From assembly GCA_019454225.1 (NCBI GenBank), contig CP075370.1, positions 4,086,001 through 4,150,000 on the forward strand: DNA of 64,000 nucleotides, in the 5' to 3' direction. The notes under the pieces are model-generated. The model was given only the letters and a program-made list of their open reading frames with translations. It made no database searches and was not told the origin of the DNA. Every line of letters begins with the position of its first letter. The stretch's first letter is position 1. A program made the position numbers and the translations under genes. Below, one piece after another: positions 38,112-49,113 of the stretch. The DNA is from Paracoccaceae bacterium. GTDB lineage: Bacteria; Pseudomonadota; Alphaproteobacteria; Rhodobacterales; Rhodobacteraceae.

Positions 38112-38778
38112 CGCGGTCCAGATCGGTCCCCGACCCCTGCCAGACGGTGCGCCCCTTCTCGATGATCACATGCCGGTCGGCCAGCCGCTTCAGCACCGCC
38201 AGGTTCTTGTCGATCAGCAGGATGGATTGCCCCTCGGCCTTCAGCCGCTCGACCACATGCCAGATTTCGGCGCGGATCACCGGCGCAAGCCCCTCGGTGG
38301 CCTCGTCCAGGATCAGCAGCACCGGGTTGGTCATCAGCGCCCGCCCGATCGCGAGCATCTGCTGCTCGCCCCCCGACAGCGTGGCCGCGAACTGCCCGGC
38401 ACGCTCGCCCAGCCGGGGAAACAGGTCATAGATCCGCGCCAGCGTCCAGGGATCGGCGCGGCGGCGACGGTTCGCCGCGGTGGCGGTCAGGTTCTCGCGC
38501 ACCGTCAGCGTCGGGAACACCTGCCGCCCCTCGGGCACCAGCCCGGCGCCCATCCGCGCCACCCGTTCCGGCGACCGGCCGCCCACATCCTGCCCCAGGA
38601 ACCGCACCTCGCCGCCGCGCGGCGGCATCAGGCCCATGACCGTCCGCACCGTCGTGGTCTTGCCCATGCCGTTGCGGCCCAGCAGGGTGACAACCTCGCC
38701 CTCGCCGATCTCCAGCGACACGTCGAACAGCACCTGGCTTGCGCCATAGGCCGCCTGAAGGTTCCGCACGCTCAGCAT
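38077..38778 (-). CDS. livF: Branched-chain-type ABC transporter ATP-binding protein LivF
   Basis: A 233-residue ATPase with Walker A GRNGMGKTT (about 34-42), signature LSGGEQQ (about 134-140) and Walker B VLLILDEATEG. It belongs to the second ATPase class of the HAAT (LivF) family, which pairs with LivG. The start overlaps the livG stop (ATGA). The transporter family also takes up aromatic acids and amides. Confidence 0.92.
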   Translation of the reverse strand: MLSVRNLQAAYGASQVLFDVSLEIGEGEVVTLLGRNGMGKTTTVRTVMGLMPPRGGEVRFLGQDVGGRSPERVARMGAGLVPEGRQVFPTLTVRENLTATAANRRRRADPWTLARIYDLFPRLGERAGQFAATLSGGEQQMLAIGRALMTNPVLLILDEATEGLAPVIRAEIWHVVERLKAEGQSILLIDKNLAVLKRLADRHVIIEKGRTVWQGSGTDLDRDAARVQALVGL

Positions 38779-39524
38779 CAGGCGTCCTCCTCGCCCAGAT
38801 AGGCCTCGCGGACGGCCGGGTCGTTGCGGATGTCCTCGACCGACCCCGCCGCGATGATCCGGCCGTAGACCAGCACCGATATCCGCGATGCAAGCGCAAA
38901 GACCGCGTCCATGTCATGCTCGACCAACAGCATCGGCGTCGTGCGCGCCACGCCGCGCAGGGTCTCGATCATCTCCTGGCTTTCGGCATGGCCGAGGCCC
39001 GCCATAGGTTCGTCCAGCAGCAACAGGCGCGGCCGGCGGGCAAGGGCGACCAGCAGTTCAAGCTGCTTGCGCTCGCCGTGGCTCAGGTCGGTGACCGGCA
39101 TGTCGGCCCGCCCCTCCAGCGGCGTTCCCGACAGAAGCGCGTCGGCGCAGTCCCACAGCGGCCGGCGCGTCCGCAGCACATCCCAGATGCGGAAATTGCC
39201 GCCCTCGCGGGCCTGTGCCGCCATGGCGATGTTGGCCCGCACCGTCATCTCGTTCAGCAGCGAGGTGATCTGGAATGTCCGGCCCAGCCCCATGGCAACC
39301 CGGTCCGGCACCGATGCCCGGGTCACGTCCTGCCCGGCCAGCCGGATGTGGCCCTGATCGGGCGCCAGCTCGCCGCAGATCTGGTTGATGAGCGTCGATT
39401 TCCCCGCCCCGTTCGGGCCGATCAGCGCGTGGATCTCGTGCTCTTCCACGGTCAGCGACACATGGTCGGTGGCCAGCAGCCCGCCGAACCGTTTCACCAG
39501 TCCGTCAAGGGCAAGGATGGTCAT
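38778..39524 (-). CDS. livG: Branched-chain-type ABC transporter ATP-binding protein LivG
   Basis: A 248-residue ATPase with Walker A GPNGAGKST near 38-46, the LivG-specific GLGRTFQITSLLNEMTV region, signature LSHGERKQLE (His in place of the first Gly, common in LivG) and Walker B LLLLDEPMAGLG. ATGA overlaps with livM upstream and livF downstream show tight coupling. The start MTILALDGL is at 39524. Confidence 0.92.
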   Translation of the reverse strand: MTILALDGLVKRFGGLLATDHVSLTVEEHEIHALIGPNGAGKSTLINQICGELAPDQGHIRLAGQDVTRASVPDRVAMGLGRTFQITSLLNEMTVRANIAMAAQAREGGNFRIWDVLRTRRPLWDCADALLSGTPLEGRADMPVTDLSHGERKQLELLVALARRPRLLLLDEPMAGLGHAESQEMIETLRGVARTTPMLLVEHDMDAVFALASRISVLVYGRIIAAGSVEDIRNDPAVREAYLGEEDA

Positions 39525-40489
39525 CGCCGCCCCCCGATCCGCGCGATCAGCCCGGCAATGCCGCCCCGGGTGCCCAGCACGATCACCAGCAGGATCAGGC
39601 CCATGACCAGTTGCCAGTACTCCGTCCACCCGGCCAGCACGCTTTCCAGCACCAGCACGGCGCCCGCGCCGTAGAGCGGGCCGAAGAACGTGCCCACGCC
39701 CCCCAGGATGACCATGATCATCAGCTCGCCCGACTTGGTCCAGTGCATCATGTCGGGCGAGGTGAAGCGCAGCACGTTGGCCATCAGCGCTCCCGCCAGC
39801 CCCGCCCCCATGCCCGCCAGCACAAAGGCGTAAAGCTTGTAGCGATAGGGCGCAAAGCCCAGTGCCGCCATGCGCCGCTCGTTCTGCCGCAGGCCCTGCA
39901 GGACATTGCCGAAGGATGAATGCACGATCCGCCAGAGCCCCGCGAAGAACAGCGCGGTGATGGCCAGCACCACATAATAAAGCGTGGTCCGGTCGCGCAG
40001 GTTCAGCCCGAACAGGTCGTTGGTGCGGCGGATGATGATGCCATCCTCGCCGCCATAGGCCCGCAGGCTGACGAAAAGGAAGAACAGCATCTGCGCGAAG
40101 GCCAGGGTGATCATGATGAACTGCACGCCCCCGGTCCGCAGGCTCAGCGCCCCGATCACCGCCGCGAACAGCCCCGCGACCAGCATCGCCAGCGGCAGCG
40201 TCACCAGCATCTGCGTCGTGCCGGGAACCAGCCCGAGGAACGGCGCGCCGCTGGTCGCATGGGTGAACAGGATGCCCACGACATAGGCCCCCACCCCGAA
40301 GAAGGCCGCGTGCCCGAAGCTGACCATCCCGCCATAGCCCAGGATGAAGTTCAGGCTGGCCGCCGCGATCCCGTAGATCAGGATGCGCGTCATCAGCGAC
40401 AGCAGCGCCGATTGTCCCGCCGCCTCGGTCAGGAAGGGCGCGGCCAGCAGCAGCACGGCCGCCACGCCCAGCGGAACCAGGCCCCTCAC
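39521..40489 (-). CDS. livM: Branched-chain-type ABC transporter permease LivM
   Basis: A 322-residue inner-membrane permease with about nine hydrophobic helices and the family motif LNFILGYGGMVSFGHAAFFG near 46-65. The conserved EAA-like loop lies in the segment around LRQNERRMAALGF near 208-220. The GTG start at 40489 is one base after the livH stop; an in-frame ATG at 40537 would overlap livH by 47 bases. Confidence 0.9.
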   Translation of the reverse strand: MRGLVPLGVAAVLLLAAPFLTEAAGQSALLSLMTRILIYGIAAASLNFILGYGGMVSFGHAAFFGVGAYVVGILFTHATSGAPFLGLVPGTTQMLVTLPLAMLVAGLFAAVIGALSLRTGGVQFIMITLAFAQMLFFLFVSLRAYGGEDGIIIRRTNDLFGLNLRDRTTLYYVVLAITALFFAGLWRIVHSSFGNVLQGLRQNERRMAALGFAPYRYKLYAFVLAGMGAGLAGALMANVLRFTSPDMMHWTKSGELMIMVILGGVGTFFGPLYGAGAVLVLESVLAGWTEYWQLVMGLILLVIVLGTRGGIAGLIARIGGRR

Positions 40490-40490
40490 T

Positions 40491-41405
40491 TCACGACCCC
40501 GCCGCGAACAGGCCGCGCGGGCGGACCAGAAGGACAAGCGCCATCATCAGGTAGATCCCCATCGAGGCCAGCGCGATGCCCATCCCGTCTGCCTCGGAGG
40601 CGGGCATCACCTGCCGCAGGACCGTGGGCAGGAACGCGCGCAGCATCGTGTCGACCACGCCCAGAAACAGCCCCGCCACGAAGGCCCCCTTGATCGAGCC
40701 CACGCCGCCCACGACCACCACGACGAAGGTGGCGAGCAGGATCTGTTCGCCCATCCCCACCTGGACCGCACTGATCGGCCCCGACAGATAGCCCGCCAGC
40801 CCCGCCAGCAGCGCCCCCAGGCCGAACACCACGGTATAGAGCAGCCGTATGTCCACCCCGAGCGCCCGCACCATGTCGCGGTTGGTGGCCCCCGCCCGGA
40901 CAAGCGCGCCGATCCGCGTGCGGTTGATCAGCAGATACAGCCCCGCCGCCACCAGAAGGCCCACCGCGATGATCAGGATGCGATAGGTCGGATAGGGCAG
41001 GCCGGGCAGGATCTCGACCGACCCGTCCAGCCCGGCAGGCAGGCGGGTGAACACCGGCTGCCGCCCGAAGCCCAGCACGATCAGCTGGTTGAACGTCAGG
41101 ATCAGGGCAAAGGTCGCCAGCACCTGATCCAGGTGGTCCCGCGCATAGAGGCGCCGGATCACCACCGTCTCGATCACGAAACCGGTGATCGCGGCCGCCG
41201 CCAGTGCCGCCGGAAGGCCCAGCCAGAAGCTGCCGGTCTCGGCCGCCACCAGGGTTCCGGCATAGGCCCCCACCATGAACAGCGATCCATGGGCCAGGTT
41301 GATCACCCCCATGATGCCGAAGATCAGCGTCAGCCCGGCGGCCAGCAGGAACAGGGTGATCCCGTATTGCAGGCCGTTCAGCAACTGTTCGAGAAACAGG
41401 ATCAT
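40491..41405 (-). CDS. livH: Branched-chain-type ABC transporter permease LivH
   Basis: A 304-residue permease with eight or so membrane helices and the LivH motif GVINLAHGSLFMVGAY near 33-48. It forms the heterodimeric channel with LivM. It is separated from the binding-protein gene by 69 bases containing a GC hairpin, which probably lowers expression of the membrane components relative to the binding protein. Confidence 0.92.
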   Translation of the reverse strand: MILFLEQLLNGLQYGITLFLLAAGLTLIFGIMGVINLAHGSLFMVGAYAGTLVAAETGSFWLGLPAALAAAAITGFVIETVVIRRLYARDHLDQVLATFALILTFNQLIVLGFGRQPVFTRLPAGLDGSVEILPGLPYPTYRILIIAVGLLVAAGLYLLINRTRIGALVRAGATNRDMVRALGVDIRLLYTVVFGLGALLAGLAGYLSGPISAVQVGMGEQILLATFVVVVVGGVGSIKGAFVAGLFLGVVDTMLRAFLPTVLRQVMPASEADGMGIALASMGIYLMMALVLLVRPRGLFAAGS

Positions 41406-41442
41406 GCGCCTGCCCGAGCGTTCAGGGGTTCCGATGGAAGAA

Positions 41443-41466
41443 GGGCCGGGGCTGCATCCCCGGCCC
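41443..41466 (-). terminator. Hairpin between binding-protein and permease genes
   Basis: GGGCCGGGG (41443-41451), a 6-base loop and CCCCGGCCC (41458-41466), placed just after the binding-protein stop. Probably an intra-operon attenuator or an mRNA 3' stabiliser. Confidence 0.55.
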
Positions 41467-41474
41467 CTGTGGCG

Positions 41475-42632
41475 TCACATCTTGCAGGCGTCGGCGTAGA
41501 TGTCGCCCACATTGTCGCGCAGCTGTTCGCCGGTCCTGGCCACCGGCTTGCCGCCCTCGCCCGCCACGATGTCGACCATGAACCAGTCCTGCACCGGGTG
41601 CTGGTTCTTGCCCCAGGCGAAATCGCCCCGGGTGCTGGCCCATTCGGCGGTGCGCAGCGCCTCGGCGAAGGCATCGACGTCATCGACGCTGCCGGTCTTT
41701 TCCAGGGCCGCGCCGATCAGGATCGCGGTATCCCATGCCTGCTGGGCATAGTAGGTGATCGGGCGGTCGCCGTACTTGCCGCGCCAGGCGGCCACGAAGG
41801 CCTTGGACGCGTCGTTGTCGAAATCCTCGTTCCAGTGCGTCGTGGCCTTGATGCCCACGGCGGCCTCGCCCACGGCGTTCAGGATCACGCCATCGACCGA
41901 AGGCTCCGACAGGACCATCGGGATCGCGCCCAGAAGACCGGCCTGCTGGTACTGCTTGAGGAACGCGATACCCAGGCCGCCGGGATGGAACTGGAACACC
42001 ACTTCCGGATCGGCGGCGCGGATCTGCGCCATCTCGCTGGCGAAATCGGTCTGGTCAAGCTGGGTGAATATCTCGGTCACCTCGCCCTCGAACAGCCGCT
42101 TGAAGCCTTCGATGGCGTCCTTGCCGGCCTGATAGTTGGGCGCAAGCGCCACCGCCCTCTTGAAGCCGAGCACCTTCGCCGCGGCGCCCGATGCCTCGTG
42201 CAGGCTGTCGTTCTGCCAGCTCACCACGAAATAGTTGGGGTGGCATCCCTCGCCTGCCAGATTCGACGGGCCGGCGTTCGGGCTGATGTAGATCGCGCCC
42301 GAGTCGACCACCTCGGGCACCGTGGCGCCCGCGACGTTCGAGAACACGATGCCCGTGATCAGCTTGATGCCGTCGTCGTTCAGGAACTTCTGCGCGATCT
42401 GCAGGCCGTTGCCGGGCTTCAGGCCGTCGTCCTCGACCACGAACTCCACCTCCACGCCGCCCAGCTTGCCGCCGCCCTGCTCGGCGGCCAGCAGCATCGC
42501 GTCGCGGATCTGTTCGCCGATATAGCCGGGCGGGCCGGACAGTGTGGTGATCACGCCGATCTTCACCGGATCGGCAAGGCCCGGCAGCGCGGTCAGCGCC
42601 AGTAGGCTCGCGGCAGACAGCAGTTTCTTCAT
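41475..42632 (-). CDS. ABC transporter periplasmic substrate-binding protein (LivJ-like)
   Basis: A 385-residue type I periplasmic-binding protein with a Sec signal peptide (about residues 1-20, cleaved after GLA) followed by DPVKIGVITTLSGPPGYIG. First gene of the transporter operon, with an AGGGAG ribosome site. The HAAT family includes binding proteins for leucine, amides, urea and aromatic acids. The promoter element shared with the anthraniloyl-CoA operon suggests an aromatic amine or acid ligand here. The ligand pocket cannot be read from the sequence alone. Confidence 0.88.
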   Translation of the reverse strand: MKKLLSAASLLALTALPGLADPVKIGVITTLSGPPGYIGEQIRDAMLLAAEQGGGKLGGVEVEFVVEDDGLKPGNGLQIAQKFLNDDGIKLITGIVFSNVAGATVPEVVDSGAIYISPNAGPSNLAGEGCHPNYFVVSWQNDSLHEASGAAAKVLGFKRAVALAPNYQAGKDAIEGFKRLFEGEVTEIFTQLDQTDFASEMAQIRAADPEVVFQFHPGGLGIAFLKQYQQAGLLGAIPMVLSEPSVDGVILNAVGEAAVGIKATTHWNEDFDNDASKAFVAAWRGKYGDRPITYYAQQAWDTAILIGAALEKTGSVDDVDAFAEALRTAEWASTRGDFAWGKNQHPVQDWFMVDIVAGEGGKPVARTGEQLRDNVGDIYADACKM

Positions 42633-42675
42633 CGTGGACTCCCTGTTGGATTGGGCCTGTTCCGGCACTGGTTGA

Positions 42676-42696
42676 GGGGAACGATGCCCGTTCCCC
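42676..42696 (-). terminator. Hairpin between nbaC and the transporter operon
   Basis: GGGGAACG (42676-42683), a 5-base loop and CGTTCCCC (42689-42696). It follows nbaC but lies downstream of the probable transporter promoter, so it could be the nbaC terminator or a 5' leader stem of the transporter mRNA. Confidence 0.4.
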
Positions 42697-42699
42697 AGG

Positions 42700-42718
42700 A
42701 TTATTTCAAGTCTAAAAT
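42700..42718 (-). promoter_or_regulatory. Shared operator/promoter element of the transporter operon
   Basis: ATTATTTCAAG (42700-42710) continues as the 16-base near-palindrome ATTTCAAGTCTAAAAT (42703-42718). The same 11 bases and 13 of the 16 recur upstream of the anthraniloyl-CoA monooxygenase gene at 55468-55486, on the same strand relative to its gene. On the coding strand it reads CTTGAAATAAT, which may contain promoter hexamers. Confidence 0.6.
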
Positions 42719-42721
42719 ATC

Positions 42722-44248
<1,527 letters not shown>

Positions 44249-44252
<4 letters not shown>

Positions 44253-46423
44253 GGGGCCTCCTGCGGCAGTCGGTTGATCGCGCGCCAGACCTTCTCGGGG
44301 GTCAGCGGCAGGGACAGGTCGGGCGCGCCATGGGGGATCAGCGCATCCTGCACGGCGTTCAGGATCGCGGCCGGAACACCGATGCAACCGGCCTCGCCCA
44401 CCCCCTTGGCACCCAGCGGGTTGGCCGGGCTGGGCGTCGGGCAGGACAGGAGGGTGACCGGCGGCATGTCGGCGGCGCGCGGCACCGCATAGTCCATCAG
44501 GCTGCCGGTCAGGCATTGGCCGTCGCGGATCACCATCCGCTCCATCAGCGCCGCGCCCAGCCCCTGCGCCAGCCCGCCCAGCAACTGCCCGCGCACCAGC
44601 ACCGGGTTCACCACCCGGCCCGCGTCATCGGCCCAGGTGATGCGCTCCACCGTCACGGCCCCGGTGTCGGGGTCGATCCCCACCTCGGCCAGCACCGCGC
44701 CCGAGGCCCAGGCCTCGGCCCCGGTCTCGTGCCGCAGATCCACCGACAGCGGCCGCCCGAGCCGCGCGGCGACATCGCCCCACGAAAGCGTCGCGGCACC
44801 CGTCGAAACGCCCGCGTCCGTCACCGAAACAGCCGCCGGATCGACCCCCAGCATCGCCGCTGCCGCCTCGCGCAGCTCCATCAGGAACCGGTCTGCCGCC
44901 CGCAGCAGGGCCGCGCCGCCGATGGCGGTCGACCGGCTGGCCAGCGCCCCGATCCCCTCGGGCATCACCGCCGTGTCGCCCGCCGCCACCGCGATCCGCC
45001 CCGGGTCGATGCCCAGCCGTTCGGCCACGATCTGCGCCGCCGCCGTTTCGCGCCCCTGCCCCTGCGCCGACGACCCGCTGCGCGCCCGGACCGTTCCGTC
45101 CGGCAACAGGTCGATCCCCGCCGTTTCCCAGCCCTGACCGCAGGGTTCGACGTATAGCCCGATGCCGATGCCGCAGACCGCGCCCGCCGCGCGCCGCGCG
45201 GCCTGGCGCAGGCGCAGCCCGGCATAGTCCGCCGCCACCGCCATCCGGTCCAGCAACGCGCCCATGTCGCCCGAACAGGCGCGCGGCCCGGCACCCGACA
45301 CATGCCGCCGCCGCATCTCCAGCGGGTCGGTGCCATCCGCCTCGGCGGCGCGGTCCATCAGACGCTCCAGCAGCATCGCCGCCTCCGGGCGCCCGGCACC
45401 GCGATAGATGTTGACCGCCGGCCCCTCGGTGGTCAGCGCCGTCACCTCGGCCCCGCAATCCTCGATCAGGTAGGGCCCGGGCAGGATGCGGGCGCCGTTG
45501 CGCGCCGGGGCAAGCGCCGAATAGGGCATCCAGTGGCCCAGCGGAAAGGTCATCGTCGCCCGCAGCGCGGTGATCCGGCCGCCCTCCAGCACCGCCTCGG
45601 CCCGCGTCCGCGCGCCGCGCCCCTGGGTCGCGGCCACGAAATCCTCTGACCGCGTGCCCTGCCAGAACACCCCGCGCCCCAGCCGCAGCGCGGCCGCCGC
45701 GACCACCGCATCCTCGGGCATCAGGCTGGCCTTGCCGCCAAAGGCACCGCCCACATCGGGCGCGACCACCCGCACCCGGTCGGGCGGCAGCCCCAGCATG
45801 GCCGCCAGGTCGTCGCGGCAGCGCTGCGGTGTCTGCACCGGCAGCCAGACGGTCAGCCCCGCATCGTCCGGCACCGCCAGCGCCGCGCGCGGTTCCATCG
45901 CCATCGGCGCGACAAGGGCGTGGTCCACCCGCGCCACGATGCGTTGCCCCCCGGGCGGCAGCGCATCGGCCGCACCGACGCGCTCGCGCGCCACGGGCTC
46001 GGGCGATTCGGGGTCTTCCTCCACCTCGAACAGGATCGCATCGACAGCATCCCGGGCGGCCTCGGGCGTGTCGGCCACCACCGCCGCCACCGCCTGCCCG
46101 GCGGCGCGCACGAAACCCCGTGCCAGCGGCACCAGCGGCACCATCCGCGCCTCGGGCAGCAGCGGGTTGACCGCCGCCGTCGCCTGCCAGACCAGATCGC
46201 CCGCCGTCAGAACGGCACGAACCCCGGGCAGGTCCCGCGCATCGGCCGTATCCAGCAGGGCGATCCGGCCCGCACGGTAGGGCGACCGCAGGAACGCCAG
46301 ATGCAGGCATCCCGGCGGCACCAGGTTGGCCACGAACCGACCCTGCCCGGCCAGAAGCCGCGCATCCTCGCGCCGGGGCATGGCCCGGCCGATCCATCCC
46401 TGATGTGTCGCGGTGCCGTCCAA
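44249..46423 (-). CDS. Xanthine dehydrogenase-family molybdopterin-binding subunit, solitary
   Basis: A 724-residue molybdenum hydroxylase large subunit of the CoxL/XdhB type, with the MPT motif DVGGAFGGKASLMPEDA near 223-239 and C-terminal GAKGVGEAGCIGVPAAI with the catalytic glutamate. Unlike the IorB type it has no twin-arginine signal, so it is cytoplasmic. The small [2Fe-2S] and FAD subunits normally encoded beside it are absent. It starts at a TTG (46423) with a strong GGAGG site. Divergent from a LysR gene, it heads the operon with the DapA-like and nbaC genes and could hydroxylate an aromatic precursor of 3-hydroxyanthranilate; this is inference. Confidence 0.85.
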
Positions 46424-46508
46424 GGGTGCCTCCGGCCGACAGTCAAGCGGATGGACACCTATCAGACAATCCGTCAGTATCTTATCTATTCATAACAGAT
46501 GACAATGA
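46424..46508. promoter_or_regulatory. Divergent promoter between the molybdopterin gene and LysR
   Basis: 85 bases, markedly AT-rich at 46460-46500 (cttatctattcataacag). The expected LysR binding site must lie here, but no clean T-N11-A dyad stands out. Confidence 0.45.
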
Positions 46509-47423
46509 ATGCGCCCGCCCCTGCGCCAGATCGAGACCTTCCTTGCGATTGCCGAAACCGGCAGCCTGTCCGCCGCCGCCCGGCGCCTCGGGCTGTCGCA
46601 GCCCGCCGTCAGCCAGGCGCTGCGCGACCTCGAATCGCATCTCGGCCTGCGCCTGATCGACCGGACGACGCGCCGGCTGGCGCTGACCGAGGCGGGCCAG
46701 ACCTTCCGCACGCTGGCCGGGCGCGGCCTCGCGGCGCTCGACCACGCCGCCGAGGCGGCGCGCGATGCCGCGGCGCTGCGAACGGGGCGCGTGCGGCTGG
46801 CCGCGCCCCCCTTTCTCGCGGCCACCGTGCTGCCGCCGGTGCTGGCCGCGTTCCGCGCCCTGCATCCCGGCCTTGCGGTCGATCTGGCCGACCTGCCCAC
46901 CGCGGGAATCGTGGCGCGGTTGCGCGGCGGCGGGGCGGACATCGGCCTTGGCACCTTTCCCGTGGCCGAGGCCGACCTGTCGCGCCGCCCGGTCCTGTCC
47001 GATCCGATGATGGCCTTCGCCGCGCCCGGCACGCTGCCCCCGGCCCCACGCTGGGCCGATCTTGCGGGGCTGCCGGTGATCGCGATGGCCGCGACCAACG
47101 GCTTGCGCGTGCCCGCCGAACTGGGGTTCGAGGCCGCCGGGCTGCCGCTTTCCCCGGTGCATGAGGTGCAGGGCATCGCCACCGCCCTGTCGCTGGCGGC
47201 GGCGGGCTTCGGCATCGCCATCCTGCCGGGCTATGCGCGCGTCGGGCTTCCGGCCGGGCTTGCCGCGCTGCCCCTGGCCGACCCGTCGATCCGCCGCGAC
47301 CTGGCGCTGGCCCTGCCGCCGGACCGCCTGCTGTCGCCCGCAGGGCGGGCACTGGCCGACCATCTGGTCCGCAGCCTGCGCAAGCTGGCCCCGGACGACG
47401 CCGCAATCGTTAACGATACATGA
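46509..47423 (+). CDS. LysR family transcriptional regulator
   Basis: A 304-residue LysR regulator. The winged helix-turn-helix is at residues 5-63 (TGSLSAAARRLGLSQPAVSQAL), followed by a periplasmic-binding-like effector domain. Transcribed divergently from the molybdopterin/DapA-like/nbaC operon, which is the usual target arrangement. The effector is probably an intermediate of that pathway. It starts at ATG 46509 immediately before the conserved RQIETF segment. Confidence 0.88.
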   Translation: MRPPLRQIETFLAIAETGSLSAAARRLGLSQPAVSQALRDLESHLGLRLIDRTTRRLALTEAGQTFRTLAGRGLAALDHAAEAARDAAALRTGRVRLAAPPFLAATVLPPVLAAFRALHPGLAVDLADLPTAGIVARLRGGGADIGLGTFPVAEADLSRRPVLSDPMMAFAAPGTLPPAPRWADLAGLPVIAMAATNGLRVPAELGFEAAGLPLSPVHEVQGIATALSLAAAGFGIAILPGYARVGLPAGLAALPLADPSIRRDLALALPPDRLLSPAGRALADHLVRSLRKLAPDDAAIVNDT

Positions 47424-47464
47424 ATTCTTCGGGGTCAACCCATTGGAATCATTCACTCCGCTCC

Positions 47465-47483
47465 GCGTCCCATCGTGGGACGC
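47465..47483. terminator. Hairpin between convergent LysR and CoA-ligase genes
   Basis: GCGTCCCA (47465-47472), a three-base loop and TGGGACGC (47476-47483), one base from the ligase stop and 41 bases after the LysR stop. Confidence 0.65.
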
Positions 47484-47484
47484 C

Positions 47485-49113
47485 TCAGGTCTCGCGCAGC
47501 CGGAACCGCTGGATCTTGCCGGTCGGCGTCTTGGGAAGCGCTGGCACGAAGATCACCCTGCGGGGATACTTGTAGGGTGCGATCACCGCCTTCACGTGGT
47601 CCTGCAGCCGGCCGGCCGTGGCCGCGCCGGGCGCGACCCCCGCCGCCAGCACGACATGGGCCACCACGATCTGCCCCCGCTCGTCATCCGGCTCGCCCAC
47701 CACGGCACATTCCGCGACCTCGGGATGCTTCAGCAACGCCGCCTCGACCTCGGGCCCGGCGATGTTGTAGCCCGCGCTGACGATCATGTCGTCGTTCCGC
47801 GCCGCGAAATGGAAATGCCCGGTCTCATCCTGCCAGAAGGCATCGCCGGTGATGTTCCACCCGTTCTCGACATAGGTCCGCTGCCGGTCGTCGGCCATGT
47901 AGCGGCACCCGGTCGGCCCGCGCACCGCCAGCCGCCCGACTGTCCCGCGCGGCACCGCGCGGCCCGCCGCGTCCACGATCTTCGCCTCGTAGCCGGTGAC
48001 CGGCTTCCCCGTGCAGCCGGGGCGGTGGTCATCGAACCGGTTCGACACGAAGATGTGCAGCATCTCGGTCGCACCGATCCCGTCCAGCATCGGCTTGCCG
48101 GTCTTGGCCATCCATTCCTCGTAGACCGGCGCCGGCAGCGTCTCGCCCGCGCTGACCGCGGCCCGCAGCGACGACAGGTCCGCGCCCTCGTCCATCGCCT
48201 TCAGCATCACGCGATAGGCCGTGGGCGCGGTGAAGCAGACCGTGGCGCGATAGGTCTCGATGATCTCGATCAGGTTCGGCGGCGACGCGTTCTCCAGCAG
48301 GCAGGCCGCCGCGCCGAAGCGCAGCGGAAACACCGCAAGGCCGCCCAGCCCGAAGGTGAAGGCCAGCGGCGGCGAGCCGACAAAGACATCGTCGGGCGTG
48401 ACGCGCAGCACCTCGCGCGCATAGCCGTCGGCGATGATCATCAGGTCGCGGTGGAAGTGCATCGTGGCCTTGGGTTCGCCGGTGGTGCCCGAGGTGAAGC
48501 CCAGCAGGGCCACGTCGTCGCGCCCGGTTGGCGGAGCCTGGAACCGCACCGGCTTGCGCAGCGCGGCACGGTCAAGCTCGGCGTCATGGTTGGCGGTGCC
48601 GTCGAAACCGACCACCTGCTTCAGAAACCGCGACTCCTTGGCACAGGCCACGATCTCGTCCATCAGGCGGGTGTCGCAGAGGGCAAGCGAGATCTCGGCC
48701 TTGTCCACGATCCTGGACAGTTCCCCGGCCCTGAGCATCGGCATGGTGTTGACCACCACGGCACCCGCCTTGGTGGCGGCCAGCCAGCAGGCCACCATCG
48801 CCGGGTTGTTGGCCGACCGGATCAGCACGCGGTTCCCGGGCTTGACGCCATAGTCCTCGACCAGGGCGCGGGCCATGCGGTTGGTCCAGTCGGTCAGTTC
48901 CTTGTAGGTGCGGCTGCGGCCGTTGCCGATCAGCGCGGTATGGTCGCCAAAACCGCGCTCGACCATGCGGTCGGTCAGCTCGACACCGGCATTCAGCCAG
49001 TCCGGATAGGGAAAGGGCCCCGTCAGCAGGTCCGGCCACTGGTCGAAGGGAGGCAGGTTGTCGCGCGTGAAGGTGTCGGCGTGGCCCGAGGGACCGAGGG
49101 CATGAACGGTCAT
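47485..49113 (-). CDS. abmG: Benzoate/2-aminobenzoate-CoA ligase
   Basis: A 542-residue adenylate-forming enzyme with motif A3 GFTSGTTGEPKATMH near residues 176-190, A5 GIGATEML near 322-329 and the C-terminal catalytic lysine in PKTPTGKIQRF near 527-537. Its length and family resemblance are to benzoate-CoA ligases. It is the last gene of the operon containing the 2-aminobenzoyl-CoA monooxygenase/reductase, so 2-aminobenzoate (anthranilate) activation to anthraniloyl-CoA with ATP is inferred. The ATG at 49113 overlaps the RidA stop (ATGA). Confidence 0.85.
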   Translation of the reverse strand: MTVHALGPSGHADTFTRDNLPPFDQWPDLLTGPFPYPDWLNAGVELTDRMVERGFGDHTALIGNGRSRTYKELTDWTNRMARALVEDYGVKPGNRVLIRSANNPAMVACWLAATKAGAVVVNTMPMLRAGELSRIVDKAEISLALCDTRLMDEIVACAKESRFLKQVVGFDGTANHDAELDRAALRKPVRFQAPPTGRDDVALLGFTSGTTGEPKATMHFHRDLMIIADGYAREVLRVTPDDVFVGSPPLAFTFGLGGLAVFPLRFGAAACLLENASPPNLIEIIETYRATVCFTAPTAYRVMLKAMDEGADLSSLRAAVSAGETLPAPVYEEWMAKTGKPMLDGIGATEMLHIFVSNRFDDHRPGCTGKPVTGYEAKIVDAAGRAVPRGTVGRLAVRGPTGCRYMADDRQRTYVENGWNITGDAFWQDETGHFHFAARNDDMIVSAGYNIAGPEVEAALLKHPEVAECAVVGEPDDERGQIVVAHVVLAAGVAPGAATAGRLQDHVKAVIAPYKYPRRVIFVPALPKTPTGKIQRFRLRET

